In this document: positions 55,001 to 63,495 of the stretch, piece after piece | How positions within the stretch are numbered: the stretch's first letter is position 1 | Layout of the letters: each line of letters opens with the position of its first letter | Assembly: GCF_035083965.1 (NCBI RefSeq) | Contig: NC_089738.1 | Location: 18,006,734 to 18,070,733 of the forward strand | Direction of reading: 5' to 3' | Length of the DNA: 64,000 nt | Source of the DNA: Branchiostoma lanceolatum | Lineage: Eukaryota > Chordata > Leptocardii > Amphioxiformes > Branchiostomatidae | Program-made: the position numbers and the translations under genes | The notes under the pieces: model-generated | Databases searched by the model: none | Seen by the model: the letters and a program-made list of their open reading frames with translations, nothing else | What the model was told of the DNA's origin: nothing

Positions 55001-57120
55001 TTACATGCGACTTGGAGGCAAGCAAAGCTCTCGCTTAAATTTTTCATGATTTCATTTTCACAGGACACAGAGAGGGATATACTTCACATCCACACATGGC
55101 TGACTATGGTGAGAAAAGTGTTCATGTAATAATAATATCCCATGTTTAACGTTACACACACACTTATGTGATGGTGACGTGCAGTTCAAAAAGACAAAGT
55201 TCTTATCTCAAAGTAGTTGTACACTGTATTTAAAAGTTTTGGATGGTGATCCAGTCTCCAAACTAAGGTTTCTTCCAGGTCATTTCTAGGATAGAACATG
55301 AGAGGAGTTACCATTTTTAAATGTCCCCATGCAAGCAGTAAGGCAACCCCGCTACATGGCCATCTTTAAAGGAGCTTTACCTTATTTGAAGGATTGAACA
55401 TGGACACTTGTAGGAGTAACCATTCTTTTCTTAATTCTTCTCTCCCTGCAGATGTGGACAGATGTTCAGCTTCGGTGGGATCCCGAGGAATACAGCGAAG
55501 TTACAGACCTGCGCATCCCAGTCACAGAGCTCTGGACTCCCGACATCACTAACTACAAAAGGTCTGTTTTCAGATAATTGTTTTTTTTCTGGATGTCTAT
55601 TTGTCTATCTTGTCGAAGAAGTTTAGATATAAAAAGATTATAAGATACACAAGTTAATGCTTACTCATGCAACTGGGATGGCCTCAACAATGTTATGGAA
55701 TCTTTACCGTTCTTTGTTAACTTTCCCAATATTCGTCCATTTAAAAGAACACTGTATCTGTATCTGTATCTATATAGCCGGTACAATCGCCATTAGGCGT
55801 AACACACCAGCTTCGCAGGCACGCAAGCAGCTGGTTATATAACACCGAATGGTCGGTTACACCTAGTCTTTGCATATCTGACTGCAACGTTACCGTTCTT
55901 TAAAGCTACTTAGTGAAGATGCTCCTACAGTACTTGATGGCAACGAGTTCCATTCTACTAAGTTCCATTCTACTATAAGCCTTTGGACTGCACAAGTAAC
56001 AAACGTCCCTTATTTTACCACCTACAGTGTTGACCAAGACAGCACATATGTCCCCATTATGGGAAAGGCTATCGTCAACCACGATGGTAAAGTGCACTAC
56101 ATCACTCCCTGGACCCTGAAAACTAGCTGTGAAAGAGCGCCATCTGGAGAGGAAGAGTGGAACTGCACCATGTCGCTCGGGTCCTGGACGTACACCGGGT
56201 TCTCGTTGGACGTGAAGAATAGGGATGACACCATGGATATGTCCGCCTTTCGTTCGGACAGGCACTGGGAGGTTAGAAAATTCTGCATTTCTCTGATAAC
56301 ATCACTATACGCTCGTTCTCATTTAAATGTGCACATTTTGTAATCTCCGTTACCGTTAGAAGTAAGACGTTCCTGACATTAAGGTGTGCCACATATAAGG
56401 TACGTAACTGCCGTTTTTAAAAGCTAGAAAAGTTTTAAGTCGTCATAAAAACTACAGTTTGACATCTTATATGTGGCATATACTAATGCCAGGAATGTCT
56501 TATTCCAATCGGTAACGGAGATTACGAAATGTGTACATTTAAATGAGAATGAGCGTATAGCTCAGGGCTCGAAATTCATTTTGTGGGACAGGTGCACCTA
56601 ACCTAAAATATTGGTACACAGAAAGAATTTTGGGCGCACAAAATAGAATGAAGCAGAATGTCAGCAAAACGTATTTACAAACCCTTCTGCCTCTTTTATT
56701 TCTAAGAATTTGAATCTGAAATTGTACAGCTAAGTTCAAAATTTTAAACAAGTATTAGATTGCACAAAGTAGTTAGCCTGGTTTACAAACTTCTTATAGC
56801 TCCCAAGTCTCCTCTCTCTATTTGCGAAGAGTTGGGAGCTATAATAGGTTTGGATTCCAGGCTACAAAGTTGTGTGACCCAAGGGCTATCGAAATGGAGA
56901 TGGGCACCGCCCTATGCACCATCTGTTGCGGGAAGGACTGTAACCTTTTAAACTAATATATTTTTCCAACTCAGATGAACTTTCATGCTAACACTATGTT
57001 TTATCCCCGTAGGTTATGTTTGCCGATACCTACCGACGGGTGATGCACTATGCTTGCTGTCCAGAACCCTATGTTGATGTTAGCTTCACTATGATACTGC
57101 GAATACAAGACGGATACTAA
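35476..57120 (+). CDS. secreted PAN - Frizzled CRD - PAN - Thr-rich - nicotinic ligand-binding-domain protein
   Basis: Fifteen exons: 35476-35622, 46658-46922, 48874-48915, 49630-49772, 50328-50445, 50850-50995, 51293-51443, 51861-51995, 52452-52539, 53079-53215, 53994-54355, 55064-55108, 55452-55561, 56028-56271, 57013-57120. All phases agree: 746 residues. 1-19 signal peptide ([19 protein letters not shown]); 20-137 Arg/Lys-rich; about 152-238 PAN/apple ([28 protein letters not shown]); about 247-365 Frizzled CRD ([54 protein letters not shown]); 383-457 second PAN ([17 protein letters not shown]); 458-534 Thr/Pro mucin-like linker; 535-746 nicotinic-receptor LBD. The LBD shows loop D ([14 protein letters not shown]), loop A (WTPDITNY), loop B ([10 protein letters not shown]) and loop C (HYACCPEPY), then stops at [11 protein letters not shown], where TM1 would start. 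Expected outside the cell, able to bind a cholinergic ligand and a lipid or Wnt-type ligand. Weakest joint: exon 1, whose donor is GTCGGT and whose intron is 11 kb. Confidence 0.88.
36012..36133. mobile_element. MITE, CTCCAAGCAGA family, perfect 9-bp target duplication
   Basis: TACTCTCCAAGCAGAGGTT opens and ACTTCTGCTTAGAGAGTA closes a 122-bp element. GCCAGACCC lies directly on both sides (36003-36011 and 36134-36142). Intron 1 of the Frizzled/LBD gene. Confidence 0.93.
36402..36606. mobile_element. MITE, AGCCTCTACCAGG family, whole
   Basis: Ends TAGCCTCTACCAGGCTCCAC and GGAGCCTGATAGAGGCTA. The subterminal arms carry TGGCCAAATAGATAGAAAAC and GTTATCTGTCTATTTGACCA, and the centre has GGTCGCATACTGTACTC. 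A solo CTCCAAGCAGATG at 36377 sits just left, so it may have landed in another MITE. Confidence 0.88.
36983..38140. repeat. degenerate tandem array headed by a MITE end
   Basis: AACATCTGCTTGGAGATTAC opens units at 36983 and 37464. Each is followed by CAAGATGTCAGAA(A/C)TGATCT, GAAAGTTGTCAGTTTTCACC and GTGAAAGAAATTGCG. Weaker copies continue at about 37780 and 37930-38140. A further ATCTGCTTGGAGATTA is at 38272. Confidence 0.75.
39005..39700. repeat. three-copy tandem repeat of about 175 bp, third copy split by a MITE
   Basis: CCAGCTTCTTCCTTACATCT, GCTTGGAAATCAAGCCGC and GGATATGTCCAGAC occur at about 39055, 39235 and 39397. Each has GTCAGGGAC or GTCGCGGAC upstream and a GAGGCTTGTTAGAAAC downstream. 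The third copy resumes after an insertion at 39442-39644. Confidence 0.88.
39442..39644. mobile_element. MITE, GTTCGCGGTGG family, with exact TA target duplication
   Basis: Flanked by TA at 39440-39441 and 39645-39646. Opens CTGTAAATGCGTGG, closes TTTTTGCATATACAG. The empty site can be read in the neighbouring tandem copies as GGATATGTCCAGAC, while here it is GGATA-element-TATGCCCAGAC-like. 203 bp. TA duplication points to a Tc1/mariner-type source. Confidence 0.95.
39994..40087. repeat. (TG)n microsatellite
   Basis: About 45 TG units with one TGAG interruption, followed by a dispersed module (GATAACTTGAGAACGCCTGG) that also heads the repeat at 1. Confidence 0.97.
40770..40860. mobile_element. 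MITE, CTCCAAGCAGA family
   Basis: GTCCAAGCAGATCTTACGGT and GCAAAGACCGTATCCAACTG pair with AAGGTCTTTGCAACCGCTAG and ATCTTCTTGGAGATTA. A shorter relative of 42477-42601. Confidence 0.88.
40905..41065. mobile_element. MITE, AGCCTCTACCAGG family, ends eroded
   Basis: AAATAGTAGAAATTGCTAGG, TCGCATACTGTACTC, GGCATGTTATCTGTCTATTT and CCAATTTCTGCTATTTTTCC match the whole copy at 36402. Related scraps occur at 40300-40560 and 41100-41260. Confidence 0.75.
42205..42395 (+). repeat. dispersed repeat, pair with 5850-6045
   Basis: Near-identical to 5850-6045 over about 190 bp (see CATGGTAAAATCCTAATTCA and TTTTCTGCGGATCCGCTTTT). Confidence 0.7.
42477..42747. mobile_element. CTCCAAGCAGA-family MITE carrying a second MITE in its right end
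   Basis: The outer element starts TAATCTCCAAGCAGATC at 42477; its near-perfect foldback arms meet at ACTTCTTCTGCCAGTTGG, and it reaches GGAGATTA at 42594-42601. There the second element is inserted and GGAGATTA appears again at 42740-42747. The whole block is flanked by CCAAGAAAC on both sides (42468-42476 and 42748-42756), a perfect 9-bp target duplication. Confidence 0.95.
42602..42739. mobile_element. MITE, AGCCTCTACCAGG family, nested
   Basis: Ends TTAGCCTCTACCAGGCTCCA and TGGAGCCTGGTAGAGGCTA; interior CCAAATAGACAGATAACATG. The 8 bases GGAGATTA of the host element are duplicated around it, which suggests an 8-bp target (hAT-like). Confidence 0.92.
43005..44590. repeat. four-copy tandem array, unit about 400 bp
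   Basis: Units begin near 43010, 43409, 43822 and 44219 with TTACAGTGAATAAAAGTGA or a variant. They share CACAGGAA(A/G)(T/C)(G/A)(C/T)G-type text, GTGTTGGGGATTATATCATG, CTTCCTTCTTAATATCTTAG, GCAAACATAGAAGTTGTGTT and TTTGTCAGTTGTCACAG. The last unit ends before 44600. No function seen; it lies in intron 1 of the Frizzled/LBD gene. Confidence 0.92.
44786..45035. mobile_element. MITE foldback, CTCCAAGCAGA family
   Basis: GGCTGGTTTTTGACGTGTTT, TAGGCGTTTT and TCGGGCTTTCTACTTTGTC are answered by CAGAAAGCCCGACAAAAACG and AACACGTCAAAAACCAGTC. GATGATTCAG occurs on both sides. Same subfamily as 49231-49408. Confidence 0.9.
45073..45160. mobile_element. MITE fragment, AGCCTCTACCAGG family
   Basis: Left half only: TAGCCTCTACCAGGCTCCAT, AGAAATTGGCCAAATAGACT. 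Confidence 0.75.
45225..45370 (+). repeat. tRNA-derived SINE, family B
   Basis: GTGGTGGCTAGGGTTGCTGC then GGTTCTGGGTTCGAATCCCT (B box), then TTCCGCACTCGACTCAGGTG. Same body as 3228-3440. Confidence 0.75.
45382..45486. mobile_element. MITE, CTCCAAGCAGA family
   Basis: ATATCCAAGCAGATCTAACT and GATAGATCTGCTTGGGGACT are inverted ends of a 105-bp copy with little internal pairing. Confidence 0.75.
46160..46405 (-). repeat. tRNA-derived SINE, family A
   Basis: Shares GCTAAGCAGAGAAAGCAGTA, CTTGGGCCACAC and AGTAGTGA-type text with 1715-1945. Confidence 0.6.
46950..47100 (-). mobile_element. two abutting LINE 3' tails
   Basis: On the minus strand, CCTTTGGGCATGAACTTGCA followed by ATAAAGTTATTAT, and CTTCGGGTTGGAACATGCAA followed by TAAAGATCGTTA, are two related tails in the same direction. 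They lie just after exon 2 of the Frizzled/LBD gene. Confidence 0.65.
47758..47948. mobile_element. MITE foldback, CTCCAAGCAGA family, youngest-looking copy
   Basis: A 191-bp near-perfect palindrome: GCAGAGGTAAGATCTGGGGT and CGACGTATTTTCGCGG pair with CCGCGAAAATACGTCG and ACCCCAGATCTTACCTCTGC. AGAATGAAA lies directly on both sides (47749-47757 and 47949-47957). Intron of the Frizzled/LBD gene. Confidence 0.96.
48623..48727. mobile_element. foldback with CRE and DR1-like motifs
   Basis: CCGGAAACGTGACGTCATAA and GGGTCAAAGGTGG face CACCTTTGACCCCCC and TGACGTCACGTTTCCGG. Each arm therefore holds a CRE core (TGACGTCA) and a DR1-like nuclear-receptor half pair. A relative lies at 45815-45845 (GTGACGTCAGTGATCGGTCA, AAGGTGCCC). 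Confidence 0.75.
49231..49408. mobile_element. MITE foldback, CTCCAAGCAGA family
   Basis: TACTCTCCAAGCAGAGG and TTTTTGACGTGTTTTTAGGC are answered by GCCTAAAAACACGTCAAGAG and AGTA. Flanks GCCCTACTC and GCCCTCCTT fit a decayed 9-bp duplication. Confidence 0.9.
50148..50248. mobile_element. foldback element with 10-bp direct flanks
   Basis: GTGGCGACTAACGAAGGGAG and TTTTTGCTTGATATTACATA are matched by TATGTAATATCAAGCAAAAA and CTCCCTTCGTTAGTCGCCAC. CCAGACCTTA occurs directly on both sides. Lies between the two PAN1 exons of the Frizzled/LBD gene. Confidence 0.9.
50515..50790 (-). repeat. tRNA-derived SINE, minus strand
   Basis: Minus-strand B box GTGAGTTTGAATCCCGGC near 50620 and the tail TTGACATAACAGGTGACTAT shared with 53428-53810. 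Confidence 0.5.
51524..51672 (+). mobile_element. LINE/SINE 3' tail
   Basis: Ends GAAGGAAAATAAAGGCTTTG then a (ACTTG)n-type tail. CCTCGAACACGGGACC in it resembles the SINE body at 53610. Sits between the two FZ exons 51293-51443 and 51861-51995. Confidence 0.55.
53428..53810 (+). repeat. long tRNA-derived SINE, nearly whole
   Basis: A tRNA-like head (AAGTGGTAGAGCGTGTGGCT, then GATCTAATCCCGGGTTGTG) leads to TTCACTCAGGTGTAAATGAG, GGAGGTCCCGTGTTTGGGG, CACGTAAAAGAACCCACCAC and the end ACCTGTTATGTCAAACCTTC. Parts of it appear at 870, 3228, 8890, 45225 and 50515. Confidence 0.8.
54790..54905 (+). mobile_element. LINE 3' tail
   Basis: Plus-strand text TAGGATGATAAGCTTTATTC, CTTTTATTTTGAACTATG and GATTGTCGTGC is the same family as the minus-strand copy at 5288. 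Confidence 0.55.
55730..55870. repeat. dispersed repeat, AACACACCAGC type
   Basis: GCGTAACACACCAGCTTCGC and the following GGCACGCAAGCAGCTGGTTA resemble 8900-8960 and 53255-53275. Class unclear. Confidence 0.45.
56305..56560. mobile_element. large foldback in the LBD part of the gene
   Basis: CTATACGCTCGTTCTCATTT and TTTTGTAATCTCCGTTACCG are answered by CGGTAACGGAGATTACGAAA and AAATGAGAATGAGCGTATAG over 256 bp. It begins 34 bp after the 56028-56271 exon. Ends unlike the other families. Confidence 0.88.
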
Positions 57121-57491
57121 GTCCCTACACCACAGTAGTGTTTCCAATTTTGATCGAATGGTCTATCATACATGTACATGACGTGACATGCTTGATAATG
57201 TATTATAACTAATATAAGGCTAGGTTTTGTTAAGTACAGTTTCAAAGGCCTGTTGCATTAATGTTGTCTTGTTTTCTGTCAAGCTAAAATACTTTCTAGG
57301 TCTGCTTCAGAGCACATAAATGCCATATATGAAGGTCTTTTATATAATTATGACTGTTAATGATTTTGGGGATACACTGAATTCTTGGTATGTTTTCTTT
57401 CTATCAGTAACTTTACTGATATACTTAAACAGCACTTACGCAATGTAATGACTTAGAGTTATTCTTAATTGGGAAGTTGCTTTTAGGTTTT

Positions 57492-57497
57492 AATAAA
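57492..57497 (+). other. candidate polyadenylation signal of the Frizzled/LBD gene
   Basis: AATAAA about 370 bases after the stop codon. Others lie at 57608 and 58322, so the true end is not settled. Confidence 0.4.
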
Positions 57498-57520
57498 ACT
57501 GCAGGAATGGGAGAGTGGTA

Positions 57521-57606
57521 TGCTGTAATCAAGGAGGCTATTTTAACCTCCTTGCTGTAATGTTATAACAAGGAGGTTAAAATAGGATTTTAACCTCCTT
57601 GGTTAT
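57521..57606. repeat. CAAGGAGGTT foldbacks
   Basis: Two adjacent hairpins, CAAGGAGGCTATTTTAACCT then CAAGGAGGTTAAAATAGG / TTTTAACCTCCTTG. Same motif as 22118 and 34671. Confidence 0.7.
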
Positions 57607-57609
57607 AAT

Positions 57610-58823
57610 AAATGAATTCAGACCCCACAAAAACTACTTACTACACTAAGGGATGTACTGTATGTTCTTTCCCTCAGCATTTGAATACGTTCAAATACTC
57701 TAGATATACTTTTGATGCATCAAATGTGTGCAGATAGTGCAAAATAGAACATGTTTCAATGTTGCTAAAAATGTTGTACGTCCCTGTTATGTAAGCAGCT
57801 TTTGTGAGCCTGAATTTGTCTAGTAAGGAGTTTGCCAAAAACAAGCACGAGACATGTATATGTTGACGTTGATCTTTATAAGAAGGTCTTTATGAATGTA
57901 TAGCATTGAAAATAATATTAACATGCGGCAACAAATGACTTTATACTTAGGTTTCTTGTTGTTGTGAACAGCATAAGACAAATTGCGTTTCATGGATTTG
58001 AGGTCACTTATTTTTCTTGTTCTTTTTTTGCCTTAGTTGAAAGAAGGTTAAAAAATGATAATTTACTTTTAACTGCTTGTAAATAATAGCAATTAGGAAA
58101 CTAAGTACAAATTTTTCATACCTTGTTAATTTTAGTATTCTTGTGATGAGTATAGCATCAGTGACATAGCAACATACATGTATTTTGTGAAAAAATGGAA
58201 GTCACAAAATGGGTCAATTGTTGCTTTGAATATTCAAGTAAGTTAGAAGGAAAGCAAATTGTGTGATATCATTATCACATGGTATGAACCTTAGAAAACG
58301 ACTGTTCCACTATTTTTTTGGAAATAAATAAATTTCAAACAGGAAATTCATACTTGTCTCTTTGCTTATCATGTTCGTCGCTTTGCCTTTGATATCATAA
58401 TATGAAAATGTTTCACAATGTATACTATTATAACTGCTTAACAAACTTCATATCCAGGTAGAAGAACTGAAATATTTCATATGAGGTATCAATGTCATGC
58501 CTGCAGTTTATTTTACGTTTGAATCTTATCTTTTTCTTGTTCTCTAACTTTATCCTGAAAGTGTGATAATTTAGGCTACATCACTGAAATATAAATTTAG
58601 TTCTCAGATAAAAAAGGGAAAATGGAAAAATGACATGAATAGAATCATACTGGCTGTCCGTTAGGGATCAACTAGAAAGAGGCAGGGCTGCAAAGAACAA
58701 TTATCAGCATCAAAAGTCCCTTGCACCACAGAATCTATACCAAATGTACAACATAGTCTTTTGTTTGGATATTTATTTAGTGTAATTCTTTAAAAAAAGA
58801 CTGATGTAACAACATCCTCCTAC
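57610..58823. other. convergent 3' region, last SENP exon not found
   Basis: AT-rich. I searched the minus strand for a SENP C-terminal exon (about 35 residues with a MP..R motif) and did not find one. A short minus-strand candidate after TCTTTCTAG at about 58681 gives only LIPNGQPV and a stop. Confidence 0.4.
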
Positions 58824-60068
58824 CTGACAGACATAAACCCCACAGTCACTGCTGGTCTCCTGCACTGGGATGTCCTGAAATGAACCATGTGAACATCACA
58901 TGACTATCATGTGACTATCATGTGACTATCATGCAAACAAGCACGTAGGCAGAAGGTTAATATCACGAGTACAGGTTTCATATAGTTGTGCCCAGTTATA
59001 TCTGATGCAATATTGACCGAAGAGGAGGAAGGTGATTCGGCAACTATAATAGGTTTGGATGGCAGGCTATATATCATAGGTGCATTACGTTATGCCAAAG
59101 TTATGCTATTGGTTATCACAAATCAGTGTGCAAAGGAATGAAAAAGACAAGAAATAAGCAATATTCAACCCATACATGTGAACATCCCATAATAGTATAT
59201 TCTGTCCTGCAATTTGATTATCCCTAATCAATCAATCAATCAATCAATCAAGCACTTCCCCTCACCTCCCTGCAGTGTCCATCCCAGCCCCATGTGAAGT
59301 TTTCCTCTCCTCTTTCTTGAGCCTCACAGCACAGATAGCCCACAAGCCTCTGCAATAGCAACACACACTTTGCAACCCAAGTTCCAAACACACACACAAG
59401 TAAACTGACTGTAATAGGCATCATCCATACATCTCTAAATGATGTGCTCTAGAGATCATGATGTCATGGTTGCTACGCTAACAGTGTCTGGTTTGACTTA
59501 TTTACTGTACATATCCTTTAATTGTGTCAAAGTTGCTAAGTCAGTAAATGCTTTGCGTGAGCCTTTCTTTATCAATGAAAATCTCAAATCGGACTGCAGG
59601 CCACTTTTCATTGAGGTCATAAGGGAAGAGGTAAGGGTCAAACCAAATACAACAGATAAAGATTACATGATTGAAGTCCTAATAAACCTTGTAAACATAC
59701 AAATTCATGGTAAATATCTTTGTCCAACAAAAAAATTTACCCTGATCTGCAACTTTCCTTCCAACATTTTGGAAACTTAAGAGTGTTAAGATGTTGTCAG
59801 ATGAGAAACTTGAGATTGTGGATAAAGACTTCTAAATTTTTCAAACATATAAAATGTACCTGTAGGCAGGTAAGATTATCGCCCCCTTGTGAGTCGTACA
59901 GGTACAGCAGCTTGTCCTGTACAGCCACCTCGGCCAGACACCAGTGGTTGCCCAGGTGAAGAGGGACCAGCAGCAGAGCCTTCTGGAAAATCTGTACCTG
60001 TGGAAATGAGGGGGTATATATATACATTGCATGATGGCTGCAATATGTAACTATAACAGTGGATGCCA

Positions 60069-60116
<48 letters not shown>

Positions 60117-63100
60117 AGTTTTACGTCTTTTGTTCCCCATCATCTGGGGGTTGGACGTGCTTACACATGGATGGGGGAGCCCCAGAACTCTTCATCAAGT
60201 GCAAGTCTTTTTTTGTAGCAAGAGTTTTTACGGCTGGATGCCCTTCCTAACGCCAACCCAAACCCTATTGCTGGGCTTAGGATATGGGAAATACGTGTTA
60301 AGTGCCTTTCCCAAGGGCACAACGTCTGGGTGCATGTCCGGACATGTCTGGGTACTCCACTGGGGATTGAACCTGGGTCTTATTGGTTCATAGCCGGATG
60401 CTCTGCCACTGTGCCACACAGATGCCATTTTGACAGTGAAAACCTTTGCAAAGGCAGCATAGACCTTAGTTTTGTAGGACTTGTGAAATGTACAGATAAC
60501 TGTATTTTTATACAGCTTTAGTTTGTCGCATTCATCATAGTCGTAGTCATAGTCAAGGACATCATTGGATACCCTCTGGAAGCCTGGGTCATCATGCTAC
60601 TGGTTTATGACAACAAATTTGGGATAGTCTTCATTCTAAAGACAGTTCTGCATGTGTCTTTTGACAGAAGAGGTTGTTGAATATAATTAAGTCAGTTCTG
60701 TCACAGCCTAAGCTTGTTGAAAATCTCATGACAAAAAAAACTATATGCCATACATGTATGTGACCACAGGTTTACAGTAAAGGCTAGAAAAGCTACTGTC
60801 CTCCTTCATACTGGTTCTTACCTTCTTAGTCCACCTCTTGACCCCCTGGTAGCCCTTCCTGCACAGCTGGGTGTAGAAGAAGGTATTGAAACAGTAGAGG
60901 TCGTCGGGACGACCTTCAGCCAGCAGCTCAAAGTAACCGTTTAGAACCTGGGAGGTGAAGAAGAAACAGTTAGATGATCAAGTTTAACATTCTTGTGCAA
61001 TGTTTGCTTGTTTGTTTGAGCATTTCATTGCCTTTGCCCAAAGGGTAACGTTTTCGATGCCATGTGTGTTTGTGTACAGAATAACTCAAGAATCTGTGGG
61101 TTAATTTTTTATGATATTTCATTCATGTTCATTTGTTGGATAAGTTTCCTGCTGCAGTGTTACAGTGTTTCTTGTCTGTATTTTTGCCCAACCCTTCTGC
61201 AAGCTCTCAAGGTATGTTTAGAACAACAAGTGCAACTGCCAAAACTTTCTTCAACTTCAACATGGTCATTCATGCATTTCCTTCTAAGCAGCATTAGCAA
61301 TGTTCATCTTAAGTCACCAGAAATGCTAATCAAAGGTCGGAGAGATATGATACTAGTACTACATTACAACTCATGGTCATAATCAAGCCAAACAAATCAT
61401 TGACAGTGGGTGTCATGTGACTCACATTGTCATTGAGCCATCCCTGAGGTGCAAGGGTCACCAGGTCAGCGACCTCCAGGTCAAGTTTCCTGGGAGAGCT
61501 GGCTGTAGCTGCTGCCTGTTTCATCCTACCATGATCAGGACCAACATCTTTAGCCCTGGACAAAGGCATTTCTTCTGAACAATCATTCTTCACTGTGGTT
61601 GGTCCATTATGAACAGAACCACCTGACCTGTTGGCAAAGTCTTCTTTGATTGGTTCCTTAGGTCTTATGACGACATCAATGATGTCAGCTGTATCAGCTG
61701 ACTTGATTGGTCCATTCGAGTCTTCTGTGTTGTCACAATGTTTTGCTATGACAAGTTTGTTTTGTAAAGTTTCCACAATGTTCTCTTCGTTGCACCTGTC
61801 TTTTTGCAACATCTGTTGTCCATGTACACTGGCACCATTCATGCCAACTCTTTTAGGACTTTTCCCTCCAGATTTTTTTGGTCCTTTCTTTGGAGAGTTT
61901 TTCTTCTTAATTCTGCCAGTCTCAGCTGTAGCATCTTGTCTTGTAGCATCGACTGTCACAGCTTCTTCAACTTTGTGTCCATTAACTTTGAGATAACCAA
62001 GAGTCTGAATCTGTTCTGGACTCCTTTTTGCACACAGTTTGTTGTTTGCACTAACAGCTTCATCCTCTTTTGTCTCATTGCTATCTGGACTTGGATTAAC
62101 TTTTTTAGCTGCAACATCTGGATCTGCGTCCTCTTCCTCCTCCCACGGACAAGTAGGAAACAACCATTCTTGACTGTCTGTCAACCCTTCTTCATCTGAC
62201 CTATAACAGCGCTCTTTTCTGCTTGGTTCTTTAGATCTCCTTCTTGCCTTTGTCTTGCAATTGGCCTTGGCACTTAGCTTTACTCTTTGACTGCAACTGT
62301 TTTCTTCTGGGGTTTCAACGTGTCTTCCCTTCTTCCATGTCCCAGACACAGGTGAAACATACCATTTAGAGTGTCTACTGTCCTCCACAGCCGTTTCTAC
62401 ACCTGCATGGCTTTTTTGCAACAACGGTTTTTGTTCGTTTTTTACTGCAAAGGCACCTTTTTCCTCTAAAGGTCCAGAACTATGGTCTGAGTTGTGATGC
62501 ATTACTTTATGGCAAGAGTTTGGCCTGGGTGTCCTTTTGGCACCAGGTTTTGTCAAGGTTCTAGTCTTTGATAGAGGAGTGAAATGTTCAAGGGACCGAT
62601 ATCCGCTGTATTTCACCGTGCACATTCCAGAATCTTTAGAGTTTCTGAGCTCCGGTCTTGAGATCTCCCTGCAATTTCCCTTAACATTTTCAGTTTGTTT
62701 ACAATGTGTTGGGGAGTTGCTGTCTAAAGTGCTAGTATTCTGTAGTTCTCCCAGTCTGTGACTTTTGTCAGAACTCGGACAGTTCATTTCTAGATACTGC
62801 CCTGATGTCTGCTGTGTTGGTGGCTCCTTGGTATGGCTTGTCGTTTCCTCCTTCTTCATCTCTGTTGATGCTTTTGAGACCACTCCATTCACCATCTTGT
62901 CAGTGCAAGGCATCTTTCCATTTTCCAATCCAGTCTTCACATGTGTTGACAGTGCCAGGGGCGAAAATTTTTTCTGTGTCAGTTTTATCTTGGTACCATC
63001 TGCAGTTTTGTCTTTACTCTCCACCCCTTGAGTTTTGAATATTTTTCCATTGATTTTTTTGTCAATGCAAGACTTCCTTTGATGTTTTAATACCGGTCTA

Positions 63101-63285
63101 GTTAAGGAGATCTTTTTCAAGTTTCTTGGTGCAGGTTTTGACCGTACCAGAGACGAAGACGTCCCCCTAAAGTGTAAGACTAGATGCAGACGGCTGTCCT
63201 GTGAGCCAACAGTGCTGATGCAGAGTCTGGACCTCTTACACTGCTGTGGTGCTGTCCAGGGCACACTACCCCCCTCCCTCTTCAT
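58824..63285 (-). CDS. SUMO-specific protease, SENP3/5-like, C-terminus incomplete
   Basis: Minus-strand exons 63285-61426, 60947-60822, 59997-59860, 59349-59266, 58874-58824, all phase 0: 753 residues seen. Residues 1-600 are a Lys/Ser-rich, low-complexity N-terminal region with basic clusters (KKKNSPKKGPKKSGG). The catalytic domain starts at WLNDN (about 616) and continues VLNGYFELLAEG, KGYQGVKRWTKK, LLLVPLHLGNHWCLAEV, YLYDSQGG and QETSSDCGVYVCQ. His680, Asp697, Gln741 and Cys747 form the expected cysteine-protease set. The KGY.GVKRWTK stretch favours the SENP3/5 branch. Role by family: SUMO maturation or removal, usually nuclear or nucleolar. About 35 residues that normally follow DCG are missing here; the terminal exon was not recognised. 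ATG at 63285 is chosen as the first codon of the long frame. Confidence 0.88.
60072..60112. repeat. (CT)n microsatellite
   Basis: About 20 CT units in a SENP-like gene intron. Confidence 0.97.
60278..60425 (-). repeat. tRNA-derived SINE
   Basis: Minus strand has GTGTGGCACAGTGGCAGAGC and a GGTTCAATCCCCAGTGG B box, followed by GCACTTAACACGTATTTCCC. SENP-like gene intron. Confidence 0.75.
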
Positions 63286-63495
63286 ACTGACATCACAGAT
63301 TGTGATCCTGGAGTGGACATGTAGTTTGTTATTAGTGGCTTTTATTTGACGTCATCTGTAACATACAGGAAGATGACATTGCTTAATCTAGTTTCCCGCC
63401 AACATGCTGCCGTGGGATTCAAATTATGATTATCATAACGGAAATTATAAAAAAGTTGTATAGACTCATAATCTTTACTCCGATAAGGATGAATA
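63286..63495. other. 5' flank of the SENP-like gene
   Basis: Upstream of the minus-strand ATG. No TATA box recognised; AT-rich after 63420. Promoter not assignable by eye. Confidence 0.35.

Noticed and set aside
61631-63038. Plus-strand frames of 70-130 codons
   Set aside because: Antisense of the long first exon of the SENP-like gene.
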